Assembly: GCA_964471435.1 (NCBI GenBank)
Contig: CAYYGA010000001.1
Span: 62,001-126,000 of the forward strand
DNA length: 64,000 bases
Direction: 5' to 3'
DNA from: Facklamia sp964471435
Lineage (GTDB): Bacteria; Bacillota; Bacilli; Lactobacillales; Aerococcaceae
Position 1 is the first letter of the stretch. Every line of letters starts with the position of its first letter. Shown piece after piece: positions 34,221 to 42,701 of the stretch. The notes under the pieces are model-generated. The model was not told the origin of the DNA. It searched no databases and was given only the letters and a program-made list of their open reading frames with translations. Made by a program: the position numbers and the translations under genes.

Positions 34221-35850
34221 TCACATCCTTGTCTTCTAATAACTGTTTCAGTCTTTCTCTTAAGCGTGCTTCATTGGCAGCCAAGTCCGCTGATGTTGTT
34301 TCTGAAGTTTTATTTCCCTGATTTGGAGCGCGCTCTTGTGATTCTTCCACCCTGTCATTCTCTTTTAAATGATTTAATTCCGACTCAGCTGCTTGATGGT
34401 TTTGAGTCTCATTACTTTTCTTATTGTCTCCGGCAGACAGTTGCTCCCCTTGGGGCTGATTTTGCTCTTGTTGGGCTTCAGCCTGCATCCAGGAAGGTAT
34501 ATTTTCCTGGCGCTTATTTCGCTGACGGTATTTATAGGATTGATTGGATTTGTTTAACTGTGCTTGTTTTTCTCTTACAGCTTGTTGTTTGCGTTTCAAT
34601 TCGCGCTGCTGCATCACATAGTTCATCACTTGAGCCGGACTGGTTAGTCCTTCTTGTTGCCAGTCATTTGCAATGAGATCAGCGAATTTTTTATTAATAT
34701 TGGTATTGTTCCTCATTTTTATAATGTAATAAATCAGCATATTTATGACTGAATCATTTAAAGAGCTTTGTTGCTGCAAGCGGGTAATGGTCTGCTGTTC
34801 AGAATCTGAAGCAAATCCTCCAATATGCCGTTTTAAATCCGCCAGCATTTTAGAAGGTTCGAGGCGTTCACAAATATCTATTATTTCTAACTCCGCTTCT
34901 GTAAAGTGCGGGTAAGCTTTTTGGGTTTCCAGCTTACGTTCTTTTATGGCAGCAGGTGATTCCAGCTCTGTCTGGGCTTTTTGAGCTTTTTGTAATTGAG
35001 CCGGACTGGGTCGGTTGGCGAAATATTCCTGTTTGCGCGCTATGGTTCTCAAATCAGGGAGGTTTACTTGCTGGCTCTTCTCATTGAAGGCTAACTTAAC
35101 GACTCTGGCTATCATCACTTCATCCAGTTTATAAAATTGACTCAATCCCACCACTTCTTGTTTTACAACATTGGTAATGGAGGTAAGGTCTATTCCTTCT
35201 GTAAACAGTACTTGTTTAAATAACTCAAAATCAAAAGCCGAATAATCTAATTGACTTAAATCAATTTCTTCATATTGTGCCTGATAGTGTTGACCGGCTA
35301 CTTTATTTATAATTTCTTTTTCATGAGTCGTTTGACTGTAGACATTAAACACTTCTGTGAAAGGCTGGCTGATATCAGTTAAGTCAAACTGCTGTTCATG
35401 GAGACTTTCTTCATTCCAAGCATCTAACAAATTATAGTAACTTTCATCTCCTAATTGATGAAACAAACTAATATTAAATTGGGGGTGGTTAATAAACTGG
35501 TTGACGGATAGAGGTGTTTTTAATTCGTAGACTAAAGTTTGTCTTTGATAAGAACTATGCGACGCCTCATCCCGGTAGGTTTTAATTAATCCCATCGCTT
35601 CAAGGTAGCGGCGTGCTTGATTAATATCAGCGATACCACAATTCATAAAGGTCATTAGGTGGGAATGGGGCTGGCGATAACTCCAACCCAGAGTTTCCGG
35701 AGTAAGATTAGCGAGTGTAAGGAATAGACTGACAGCCATTGACCCCATCACGGGCTGGTAAAACTGGGTGAGAGTCTGCAGTTGAAGCGGAGCTAGTACA
35801 GGTAGCAATTTCACTTGAAAAGCTTGATTAGGATAAATTTGAATTGTCAT
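34207..35850 (-). CDS. dnaB: Replication initiation and membrane attachment protein DnaB (DnaB/DnaD family)
   Basis: The Firmicutes DnaB (not the helicase) works with DnaD and DnaI to load helicase. The 547-residue chain has an N-terminal winged-helix part (residues 1-120), a DnaB_2 domain near 320-430, and a long Gln/Glu/Asn-rich, likely disordered tail of about 120 residues, longer than in B. subtilis. The ATG at 35850 has AAGGG nine bases upstream and is preferred over a TTG at 35859. It overlaps nrdR by 23 bases. Confidence 0.93.
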   Translation of the reverse strand: MTIQIYPNQAFQVKLLPVLAPLQLQTLTQFYQPVMGSMAVSLFLTLANLTPETLGWSYRQPHSHLMTFMNCGIADINQARRYLEAMGLIKTYRDEASHSSYQRQTLVYELKTPLSVNQFINHPQFNISLFHQLGDESYYNLLDAWNEESLHEQQFDLTDISQPFTEVFNVYSQTTHEKEIINKVAGQHYQAQYEEIDLSQLDYSAFDFELFKQVLFTEGIDLTSITNVVKQEVVGLSQFYKLDEVMIARVVKLAFNEKSQQVNLPDLRTIARKQEYFANRPSPAQLQKAQKAQTELESPAAIKERKLETQKAYPHFTEAELEIIDICERLEPSKMLADLKRHIGGFASDSEQQTITRLQQQSSLNDSVINMLIYYIIKMRNNTNINKKFADLIANDWQQEGLTSPAQVMNYVMQQRELKRKQQAVREKQAQLNKSNQSYKYRQRNKRQENIPSWMQAEAQQEQNQPQGEQLSAGDNKKSNETQNHQAAESELNHLKENDRVEESQERAPNQGNKTSETTSADLAANEARLRERLKQLLEDKDVNDHA

Positions 35851-36406
35851 GTGACTCAACCCTTGTTTGATTATCTTCCGATGTAGATGAAGACAAATCT
35901 CGACTTTCTTCTACATCTTCACCCGGCTTATTCAGCTGACAGGGATTATCTTTATTTTTAGACTGCATCTCTTTCAGCTCTTTTAAAAACATATCTTTTG
36001 AATGAAACTCTCGGTAGACACTGGCAAATCTTATATAAGCCACTTCATCTAAGTCAAATAAAAGAGGCATTACATATTCCCCTATTTCCTTGCTGTCTAT
36101 TTCCTGGTTTGTGCTTTCTCGAACATTATTTTCTACTTGAATAACTAATTTTTCCATTTGTTCACGACTAATTGGCCGCTTTTCTGCGGAACGTATAATT
36201 CCTCTTAAAATTTTATCACGATTAAATTCTTCCCGCGTCCCATCTCTTTTAACAACTAAAATAGGAGTTTGTTCCGTGCGTTCATAGGTATTGAATCGAT
36301 TCCCACAGCTGATGCATTCCCGTCGACGTCTAATAGCTGTTCCATTATCTGCAGGCCGGGAATCAATTACTTTAGATTGCTGCTGGTGGCATTTGGGGCA
36401 TTCCAT
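35828..36406 (-). CDS. nrdR: Transcriptional repressor NrdR with C-terminal extension
   Basis: NrdR represses ribonucleotide reductase genes in response to dATP. The zinc ribbon (CPKC near residue 3 and CISCGNRF near residue 31) and the ATP-cone (about 49-139) are intact. At 192 residues the protein is about 40 longer than usual: a polar tail rich in Ser, Asn, Glu and Asp follows the ATP-cone. The tail-coding DNA overlaps the start of dnaB. It starts the nrdR-dnaB-dnaI unit seen across Bacilli. Confidence 0.95.
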   Translation of the reverse strand: MECPKCHQQQSKVIDSRPADNGTAIRRRRECISCGNRFNTYERTEQTPILVVKRDGTREEFNRDKILRGIIRSAEKRPISREQMEKLVIQVENNVRESTNQEIDSKEIGEYVMPLLFDLDEVAYIRFASVYREFHSKDMFLKELKEMQSKNKDNPCQLNKPGEDVEESRDLSSSTSEDNQTRVESHDNSNLS

Positions 36407-36458
36407 CCAAGGGCCTCCTTCCTTTAAAAAGTTTACTTTATAATTTTCTTTGTATCTA

Positions 36459-37052
36459 TTATAACGTATTTAAGACTTTCTGTAATGCTTCGTCAATCTC
36501 TTTAAACATCACTTCACGACTTGTCTGACTGGAAATAATACGGTCAGCCGCCTTAACTTTATCTTCGGTCGGCAATTGACTCTTTATTCTTGCTTCTGCC
36601 TGCGATTTATTTAAACCATTACGCTCTTTCAAACGCTTGATCTGGGTAGTTTCATCGGCGTATACTACCCATACTTCATCAAACTCATCTGCTTTTTTTA
36701 ATTCATAAAGAAGAGCCAGTTCAACAAAAACTAAAGAATCTTTTATAGCGGCCAGCTGCTTATCTAGTTCTTGGAAAATAAGCGGATGAGTTATTTCATT
36801 CAGCTGTCTTAGTTTTACTGGATCATTAAAAACCAATTCTCCTAATTTTGAGCGGTTTAAACTCCCATCCGATTGGATATAATCGAGACCAAAAATTTTT
36901 TTTATCTTTTCCAGTCCAGGGCTTCCTGCTTCTACAACTTGTCTGGCAATCTCATCTGTATCAATTACTTGGTATTTTTGTTGGCGCAAATAGTTAGCAG
37001 CGGTTGTTTTTCCGCTGGCAATTCCACCTGTAATTCCAATTTTATAAGTCAT
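36459..37052 (-). CDS. coaE: Dephospho-CoA kinase
   Basis: The last enzyme of coenzyme A synthesis, phosphorylating the 3'-hydroxyl of dephospho-CoA. The P-loop GGIASGKTT begins at residue 9, the DTDEIARQVV and THPLI segments are typical, and 197 residues is the family length. It lies 18 bases after mutM, in the polA-mutM-coaE order of Bacilli. Confidence 0.97.
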   Translation of the reverse strand: MTYKIGITGGIASGKTTAANYLRQQKYQVIDTDEIARQVVEAGSPGLEKIKKIFGLDYIQSDGSLNRSKLGELVFNDPVKLRQLNEITHPLIFQELDKQLAAIKDSLVFVELALLYELKKADEFDEVWVVYADETTQIKRLKERNGLNKSQAEARIKSQLPTEDKVKAADRIISSQTSREVMFKEIDEALQKVLNTL

Positions 37053-37070
37053 GATGCACCTTTTTCTTTT

Positions 37071-37925
37071 TTAAGATTCAAACGGCTGGCAGTGTGGGCA
37101 AAAGTGAGTGCCTCGCTGTGCCAGCTTAATTTTTTCAATGGTATGACCGCACACTGCACATGGACTACCGTTTTTTCCATATACTTTTAACTGCTCTTGA
37201 AAGCTCCCGGTTTCTCCTAAGGAGTTGACATAGGTTCGTACCGAGGATCCCCCTGCCTTCACCGCCCGGTCGATCACATCAAGGATAGCATGATAAAGTT
37301 TCTTTACCGACGGTCCATCGATTAATTGAGCCGGAGTTGCAGGATGAATGTTAGCTTGAAAAAGTACTTCGTCCACATAAATATTCCCTAAGCCAACTAC
37401 TATCTCTTGAGTCAACAGAGCTGGTTTAACAGCCCGCCTGGTTTTAGATAGTTTTTTTTGAAAGTCATTCAACTTAAAAGCTTCCAAGGTTGGTTCAGGA
37501 CCCAACTTTTTATTATCAAAATAACTTTCCACTTCTTCTTTATTAATGAGTTCAAAACGTCCAAACTTACGAACATCATGGTAATGCAGCTGGCTTTGAT
37601 CGGTCATTAGAAAGCGTACATGAGTATGTTTACTTTTTTTAAAATTCTCTTCTACTTGAATTTCTTCCGCCGGAAAATATTGGTATTTCCCTTCCATTCT
37701 TAAGTGCGAAATTAAAGCCCAATCACTCAAATAAAAAACTAAATACTTTCCTCTACGTGAAACAGCTTCAATTTCTTGATGAATCAGTTGTTCGGTCCAC
37801 TCCTCAATGGGCTTTTGAGTATTTATCATCCGCGGCCAATCCACCTTCACTGTTTCAATTGTTTTATGAGTGACTAATTGCTGCAAGCCTCTTCTGACAC
37901 TTTCTACTTCTGGTAGTTCAGGCAT
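37071..37925 (-). CDS. mutM: Formamidopyrimidine-DNA glycosylase
   Basis: MutM (Fpg) removes oxidised purines such as 8-oxoguanine and nicks the abasic site. Pro2 and Glu3 (MPELPEVE) are the catalytic residues, so the start is certain. The helix-two-turn-helix (GLGNIYVDEVLF) and the C-terminal zinc finger (CAVC and CPHC) are present in 284 residues. In this genome polA is separated from mutM by two inserted secreted-protein genes. Confidence 0.97.
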   Translation of the reverse strand: MPELPEVESVRRGLQQLVTHKTIETVKVDWPRMINTQKPIEEWTEQLIHQEIEAVSRRGKYLVFYLSDWALISHLRMEGKYQYFPAEEIQVEENFKKSKHTHVRFLMTDQSQLHYHDVRKFGRFELINKEEVESYFDNKKLGPEPTLEAFKLNDFQKKLSKTRRAVKPALLTQEIVVGLGNIYVDEVLFQANIHPATPAQLIDGPSVKKLYHAILDVIDRAVKAGGSSVRTYVNSLGETGSFQEQLKVYGKNGSPCAVCGHTIEKIKLAQRGTHFCPHCQPFES

Positions 37926-38044
37926 ATTTTCACCTAACTCTTTCTTTGGGTTTTATGTGTAAAGAATCAATGTTTATTAATAGCGGGAGGATAACTTCCA
38001 GATCTCCCCTCATATTGGAGACACCTTTTTCTTTAATATTTTAG

Positions 38045-38080
38045 CAAAAAATCACTCCAATCAGCATGAGAATGGAGTGA
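38045..38080 (-). terminator. Terminator of the thioredoxin-like lipoprotein gene
   Basis: TCACTCCA (38052-38059) pairs with TGGAGTGA (38073-38080); on the minus strand six Ts follow. Confidence 0.75.
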
Positions 38081-38088
38081 ATAATTAT

Positions 38089-38646
38089 TTATTCGTAAGG
38101 TGGAACGCTTAATATAAATTCTTCAATTTCCTTCATACTTGATTGGTGGTCTACTTTAGATACAACTTGATCCTCATCTATCATTAAGGCCAGCGGGACT
38201 GTGTGTAAATCAAAATGTTTCATGACACTGTCAAAATTACTATCATCCACCCGCTGCTCGGTATCATAATAGTAATAATACACTTCTGCTTCTTCAGCAA
38301 GCTGATTCAGTTTTGGAATGAAGCTCTTGCAATAGGGACATTCTTCAAAACCAAAGTAGATAATTCGTGGTTGAATATAACTTTTTTCAATCATATCATG
38401 GTATTCTTCCTCGGACGCCAAAGGAATACTTTGAGAAAGTACTGCCGGAGCAAGCCCCTCATCTCCATCATAATAATTTTGTTGATCAAGACTTTCATAA
38501 ATAACTTCTTTACTCTCTTCTTCTAAAGTCAAAAGGGATGTTCCTTCTTCGAAGATAATAGGAGAAGAGGATTCATTTTGACTACAGGCTGAAAAGATTG
38601 AAAATAAACTTAAAAGAATGACTAATTTAATTGTTGTTAGACGCAT
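38089..38646 (-). CDS. Thioredoxin-like lipoprotein
   Basis: A 185-residue exported lipoprotein (lipobox FSAC, lipidated Cys21) with a thioredoxin-fold domain from about residue 85. The redox motif is C103-P-Y-C106 and a cis-Pro (TVPL) follows, so it should be a membrane-tethered disulfide exchanger or peroxide/heme-linked reductase. The ATG at 38646 is nine bases from AAGGAG; a TTG at 38652 is too close. It is divergent from the secreted b5-like protein and followed by its own terminator. Partner and substrate are unknown. Confidence 0.85.
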   Translation of the reverse strand: MRLTTIKLVILLSLFSIFSACSQNESSSPIIFEEGTSLLTLEEESKEVIYESLDQQNYYDGDEGLAPAVLSQSIPLASEEEYHDMIEKSYIQPRIIYFGFEECPYCKSFIPKLNQLAEEAEVYYYYYDTEQRVDDSNFDSVMKHFDLHTVPLALMIDEDQVVSKVDHQSSMKEIEEFILSVPPYE

Positions 38647-38799
38647 CTGCAAGGGCTCCTTTACTAGACAATATCTCCTTTCTTATTATATAGAAAAGTC
38701 TTGAGCTTTGACAAGTTTACTTCAAGAGGAAGAAGAAGAGGCTTACTCTTTTTTCCGCTTCATTCTCGTTAATGATAACTACAGAAGAAAGCATATAAG

Positions 38800-38828
38800 T
38801 TGAATTTTACTTCCTTTTCGTATAAAGT
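38800..38828 (+). promoter_or_regulatory. Promoter of the triple b5-like protein gene
   Basis: TTGAAT (38800-38805) and TAAAGT (38823-38828) with 17 bases between, giving a leader of about 28 bases before the ATG at 38863 with GGAG at the usual distance. Confidence 0.55.
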
Positions 38829-38862
38829 AAAATAGGATTATTAAGATTAGAGGAGATGTTTT

Positions 38863-39813
38863 ATGAAAAAATCTTTAATTAAATTAATGTTAGTTGGTTT
38901 AAGTGCCAGTACTTTATTAACAGTTAGTCCGGTTGCTCCGAATGTTTGGGCACAAGATGACGAAGAGACAACACAAACAGAAGAAACTACGGAAGCTGAA
39001 GAAGAAACAGAAGCCGAAGAAACAGATTCTGAAGACACAGAGGAAGAAACAGAAGCTGAAGATACTACTCAAGCAAGTGATGAGGAAGAGGCTGAAGAAG
39101 AAACGAGTGAAGTATCGGATTTAGGCTTAACACTCATCAATAAAACAGAATTAGCAGAAGCAAATGGGAAGGATGGAAACCCTGCTTATGTTGCTGTCTT
39201 TGGTTTAGTTTATGACGTTACAGATGTCGAAGCCTGGGAAAACGGCGAGCACAATGGTTTAGAAGCGGGAACAGAAGCAAGTGCAGCCTTCTTAGAAGAT
39301 TCTCCGCATGCTCAGGATTTATTAAATGACTTGAAAGTTGTCGGACAATATTCTGACTGGGAATTAACAACTGAAGAGTTGGCTGAATATGGTTCAGATA
39401 ATGAAGCTACTCCAAACTTAATTGCTGTACGTGGAATAGTATATAACATAACTACTCACCCTGCATGGGAAGATGGCGCGCACAATGATATAGAAGCCGG
39501 AAATGATATCACTGAAGATTTTGCTGGTTCTCCTCACGAAGATGAACTCTTAGCTGACTTGGTAGCAGTAGGACGTCATATTGATTATGTCTTTACAGAA
39601 GAAGAATTAGCTGAATTCGACGGTCAAAATGGACAACCTGCGTATGTTGCAGTTGATGGCGTAGTCTATGATGTTTCAAGTTTTGGTGCCTGGGAAGGCG
39701 GCGAACATAACGGTGTCAAAGCCGGAACAGATGCTTCCGATGCTTTCTCTGATGACTCTCCACATGATGAAGAATTATTAGAAGATTTACCAGTTGCCGG
39801 TAAATATGAATAA
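38863..39813 (+). CDS. Secreted protein with three cytochrome-b5-like heme/steroid-binding domains
   Basis: A 316-residue exported protein. A Sec signal (residues 1-31, cut after VWA) is followed by a strongly acidic Glu/Thr linker (32-86) and three tandem domains at about 87-165, 168-242 and 244-316. Each repeats the pattern of the prokaryotic predicted heme/steroid-binding family: a xYDVT-like strand, an HN(G/D) element and an SPH element. Candidate heme ligands are H130/H149, H207/H225 and H282/H301. No LPxTG or lipobox is present, so it is free or loosely wall-bound. Function unknown; electron transfer or heme binding outside the cell is an inference. Confidence 0.87.
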   Translation: MKKSLIKLMLVGLSASTLLTVSPVAPNVWAQDDEETTQTEETTEAEEETEAEETDSEDTEEETEAEDTTQASDEEEAEEETSEVSDLGLTLINKTELAEANGKDGNPAYVAVFGLVYDVTDVEAWENGEHNGLEAGTEASAAFLEDSPHAQDLLNDLKVVGQYSDWELTTEELAEYGSDNEATPNLIAVRGIVYNITTHPAWEDGAHNDIEAGNDITEDFAGSPHEDELLADLVAVGRHIDYVFTEEELAEFDGQNGQPAYVAVDGVVYDVSSFGAWEGGEHNGVKAGTDASDAFSDDSPHDEELLEDLPVAGKYE

Positions 39814-39826
39814 GAAGTTTATTTTT

Positions 39827-39866
39827 AACAGTGGTTTCACTTAGTGTGATTCCGCTGTTTTTTTAT
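39827..39866 (+). terminator. Terminator of the triple b5-like protein gene
   Basis: AACAGTGG pairs with CCGCTGTT (one wobble) and is followed by a T-run on the plus strand. Confidence 0.8.
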
Positions 39867-39875
39867 TTTATAGAA

Positions 39876-39908
39876 TAAAAAATCCGGCAGATTTTCTGCC
39901 GGATTTAG
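39876..39908 (-). terminator. Terminator of polA
   Basis: An 11-bp perfect stem (39880-39890 with 39896-39906) with a 5-base loop; on the minus strand it is followed by TTTTTATTC. It lies 40 bases past the polA stop. Confidence 0.85.
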
Positions 39909-39949
39909 TCAATCTTTATAATTGTACTTGAATAAGAGAACCTGCTCTC

Positions 39950-42625
39950 TTAACTTAGTTCATACCAATTTTTCCCGGTAATCAGATCAACTTTTAATGG
40001 TACTGCTAACTCCGTTGCATTTTCCATGATTTGAGGAACCAGTTTTGTCAGTCGATCAATTTCGGCTTCAGGTGCTTCCAAAATTAATTCATCATGGACT
40101 TGTAAAACTAAACGGGCCTCAAGCTTCTCTTCTTCTAACGCCTGCGTTAAATTAACCATTGCTAATTTAATTATATCAGCAGCAGTTCCTTGAATGGGAG
40201 AATTTATCGCCGTTCGTTCGGCAAAGGAACGTATATTGAAGTTTTTAGAATCGATGTCCGGTAAATACCGTCTACGATTAAAGAGTGTTGAAACATAACC
40301 GTTTTCTTTTGCTTCTTTCACAATATTTTCCATAAAAACAGCAATGCCAGGGTACTCTTCAAAATAACGATCAATAAAAGTCTTGGCCTCTTTTCGTGTG
40401 ATATTCAGATTTTGGGATAAACCATAATCAGAGATGCCATAAACGATTCCAAAATTTACTGCCTTAGCCTGGCGGCGGTAATCAGAGCTTACAGCTTCCT
40501 CTTCACTCAAGCCAAACACTCGTCTGGCAGTTGCTGAGTGAATGTCCTCACCTCGAATAAAAGCTTCCTGCATATGTTTATCACCAGAGATATGAGCCAA
40601 TACACGAAGTTCAATTTGAGAGTAGTCGGCTCCGACTAATTTCCATTCCTCATGTGAAGGAATAAAAGCCTGTCTTATTTTACGACCTTCCTCAATCCTG
40701 ATGGGAATATTTTGCAAATTAGGATCTGCACTGGATAAGCGTCCGGTTTGAGTCAAAGTTTGAACAAAGCGGGTATGTATTTTTCCATCTTCTTTTACAT
40801 AAGGTGGTAAACCGGCTAAATAAGTCGATTGTAGCTTGGCAATCTGGCGGTAATCTAATATAGCCTGGATAATAGGGTGTTTATCCAGTAATTTATCCAA
40901 GACATCAGCTGCCGTAGAATAACCGGTTTTAGTTTTTTTAATTACCGGCAGACCCAGCCTGTCAAAAAGTATTTCACCCAGTTGCTTAGGAGAGTTAATA
41001 TTAAATTCTTCCCCAGCTAAAGCATGAATTTCTTCTTCCATTTCACCAAGGCGTTTAAGTACTTGTTGATTTTTTTCTTCTAAAGTCTCATGGTCGACTT
41101 TAATGCCCAGAATTTCCATTTCAGCTAAAATATTGGCCAGAGGAACTTCCATTTCTAAATATAAATCTTTCATCGACAGCTCAACTAATCGATCTTCCAA
41201 TGGTTTTCTCACTAAAGCCATTGTTTGTAATTTACTCATGAGGTGAGTATGGAAACTCTCTTTATCTTCTGGAACAGCTCGTTTAGCACCTTTTCCATAA
41301 ACGGCTTCATCATATAAAACAGTTATCGGTACCTCAAGATTTTTTGCAATATCCGCCAGCTCTTGAGCATTATGAGTATCGATTAAGTAATTAGCAATCG
41401 ATATATCCATGGCTGTTCCTTTAGTCCGCGCTCCAAAGCGTGATGCAATAACCGCTTCTCGCTTGTAATCTAAATAAATCTTTTCTTTTTCTTCATCAGC
41501 TAGCCATTCTTTAAACAAAGTTGAATTAAAAGCTGTTTCAGCTGAAGCTATATACACTTTTTCCTTTTCCAAATCCGACCAGGCCACTGCCTCTACTTCT
41601 CCAAAATGGTAGTTGGTTTCTAACATCTCTGTGTAATATGCTGCTTGTTCAGGTAAGTGCTCCGCCTTGATATCTGATGAGTCATTAAAGACTTGGATAG
41701 TATATTCCGGCAGGGCTTCTGCTGCTTGTGTAACAGCTGTCGTGTCTTTTTGTTCTGCTTGAATATTGGTTAAAAAGGAATTGAAATCCATTTGACGATA
41801 AAACTCTGTTAAAAGATCTACATTTTTCCCTGTAAAATTGATATCTTCAAGCTCTATTTCGAGGGGTGCATCTGTTACAATACGTGCTAAATCTTTACTT
41901 AAAAATGCTAAGTCTTGATCATTAATAATATTTTCTTTCATTTTTGATGCTTTTAATTCATCAAGACGCTCATACATCTCTTCTACCGATCCAAATTGGT
42001 GGAGTAGTTTCAAGGCTGTTTTTTCACCCACTCGAGTAATACCCGGATAGTTATCGGAAGAGTCTCCCATTAAACCTTTCATATCTATTATCTGTTCAGG
42101 GGTAATACCTAAAGCTTCTTTAATACTTTCAGGTGTATAAGCTTCAATCTCCGACACACCTTTGCGGGTAATATAAACAGTAGTGTTATCAGTGGCTAAC
42201 TGAGTTAAATCCTTATCTCCGGAAATAATCACTACCTTATCCTCTTCTTCTGCTTTGGCCGCAAGCGTTCCAATTATATCGTCGGCTTCATAATCTAACA
42301 GGTCATAGTGTTTGATTCCATAAGCATCCAATAAGATAGGAAAATAAGGCATCTGCTCTTTAAATTCTGAAGGAGTCTTCTGTCTTCCAGCCTTATAGTC
42401 TTTATATTTAGCATTACGGAATGTCGTTTCACTTTTATCAAAAGCGACTAAAATATGGCTTGGTTTAAATTCTTCTAAAAGATTATCCAGCATGCGATTA
42501 AAACTGAACAAAGCATTTGTATGCAGACCGGCCCGATTTTGAAAACGCTCAATGTTCAAAATAGAATAAAAAGCACGGTAAGCTAAGCTGGAACCATCAA
42601 TTAACATAATAGTACGTTGAGTCAT
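39950..42625 (-). CDS. polA: DNA polymerase I
   Basis: An 891-residue polymerase with an N-terminal 5'-3' exonuclease domain (GDKDLTQL and DSSDNYPG motifs, residues 1-290), a middle 3'-5' exonuclease-like domain, and the polymerase domain (motif A VGADYSQIELR, motif B RRQAKAVNFGIVYG, motif C VLQVHDELIL). The middle domain lacks the DxE metal motif, so proofreading is probably lost, as in other Bacilli. The ATG at 42625 has GAGGG five bases upstream; an upstream GTG (42637) lies within that site. It has its own terminator. Confidence 0.97.
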   Translation of the reverse strand: MTQRTIMLIDGSSLAYRAFYSILNIERFQNRAGLHTNALFSFNRMLDNLLEEFKPSHILVAFDKSETTFRNAKYKDYKAGRQKTPSEFKEQMPYFPILLDAYGIKHYDLLDYEADDIIGTLAAKAEEEDKVVIISGDKDLTQLATDNTTVYITRKGVSEIEAYTPESIKEALGITPEQIIDMKGLMGDSSDNYPGITRVGEKTALKLLHQFGSVEEMYERLDELKASKMKENIINDQDLAFLSKDLARIVTDAPLEIELEDINFTGKNVDLLTEFYRQMDFNSFLTNIQAEQKDTTAVTQAAEALPEYTIQVFNDSSDIKAEHLPEQAAYYTEMLETNYHFGEVEAVAWSDLEKEKVYIASAETAFNSTLFKEWLADEEKEKIYLDYKREAVIASRFGARTKGTAMDISIANYLIDTHNAQELADIAKNLEVPITVLYDEAVYGKGAKRAVPEDKESFHTHLMSKLQTMALVRKPLEDRLVELSMKDLYLEMEVPLANILAEMEILGIKVDHETLEEKNQQVLKRLGEMEEEIHALAGEEFNINSPKQLGEILFDRLGLPVIKKTKTGYSTAADVLDKLLDKHPIIQAILDYRQIAKLQSTYLAGLPPYVKEDGKIHTRFVQTLTQTGRLSSADPNLQNIPIRIEEGRKIRQAFIPSHEEWKLVGADYSQIELRVLAHISGDKHMQEAFIRGEDIHSATARRVFGLSEEEAVSSDYRRQAKAVNFGIVYGISDYGLSQNLNITRKEAKTFIDRYFEEYPGIAVFMENIVKEAKENGYVSTLFNRRRYLPDIDSKNFNIRSFAERTAINSPIQGTAADIIKLAMVNLTQALEEEKLEARLVLQVHDELILEAPEAEIDRLTKLVPQIMENATELAVPLKVDLITGKNWYELS

Positions 42626-42701
42626 AAAATCCCTCACTTCAATATACTGACTTAAATGGCAAAGAAGTCAACGGTTTTTCCAGCCGTTGACTTTCAAAAA
42701 A

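Noticed and set aside
38847..39038. Antisense open frame over the acidic stalk, encoding a Ser/Val-rich peptide
   Set aside because: It is the shadow of the repetitive Glu/Thr codons on the other strand and has no ribosome binding site.
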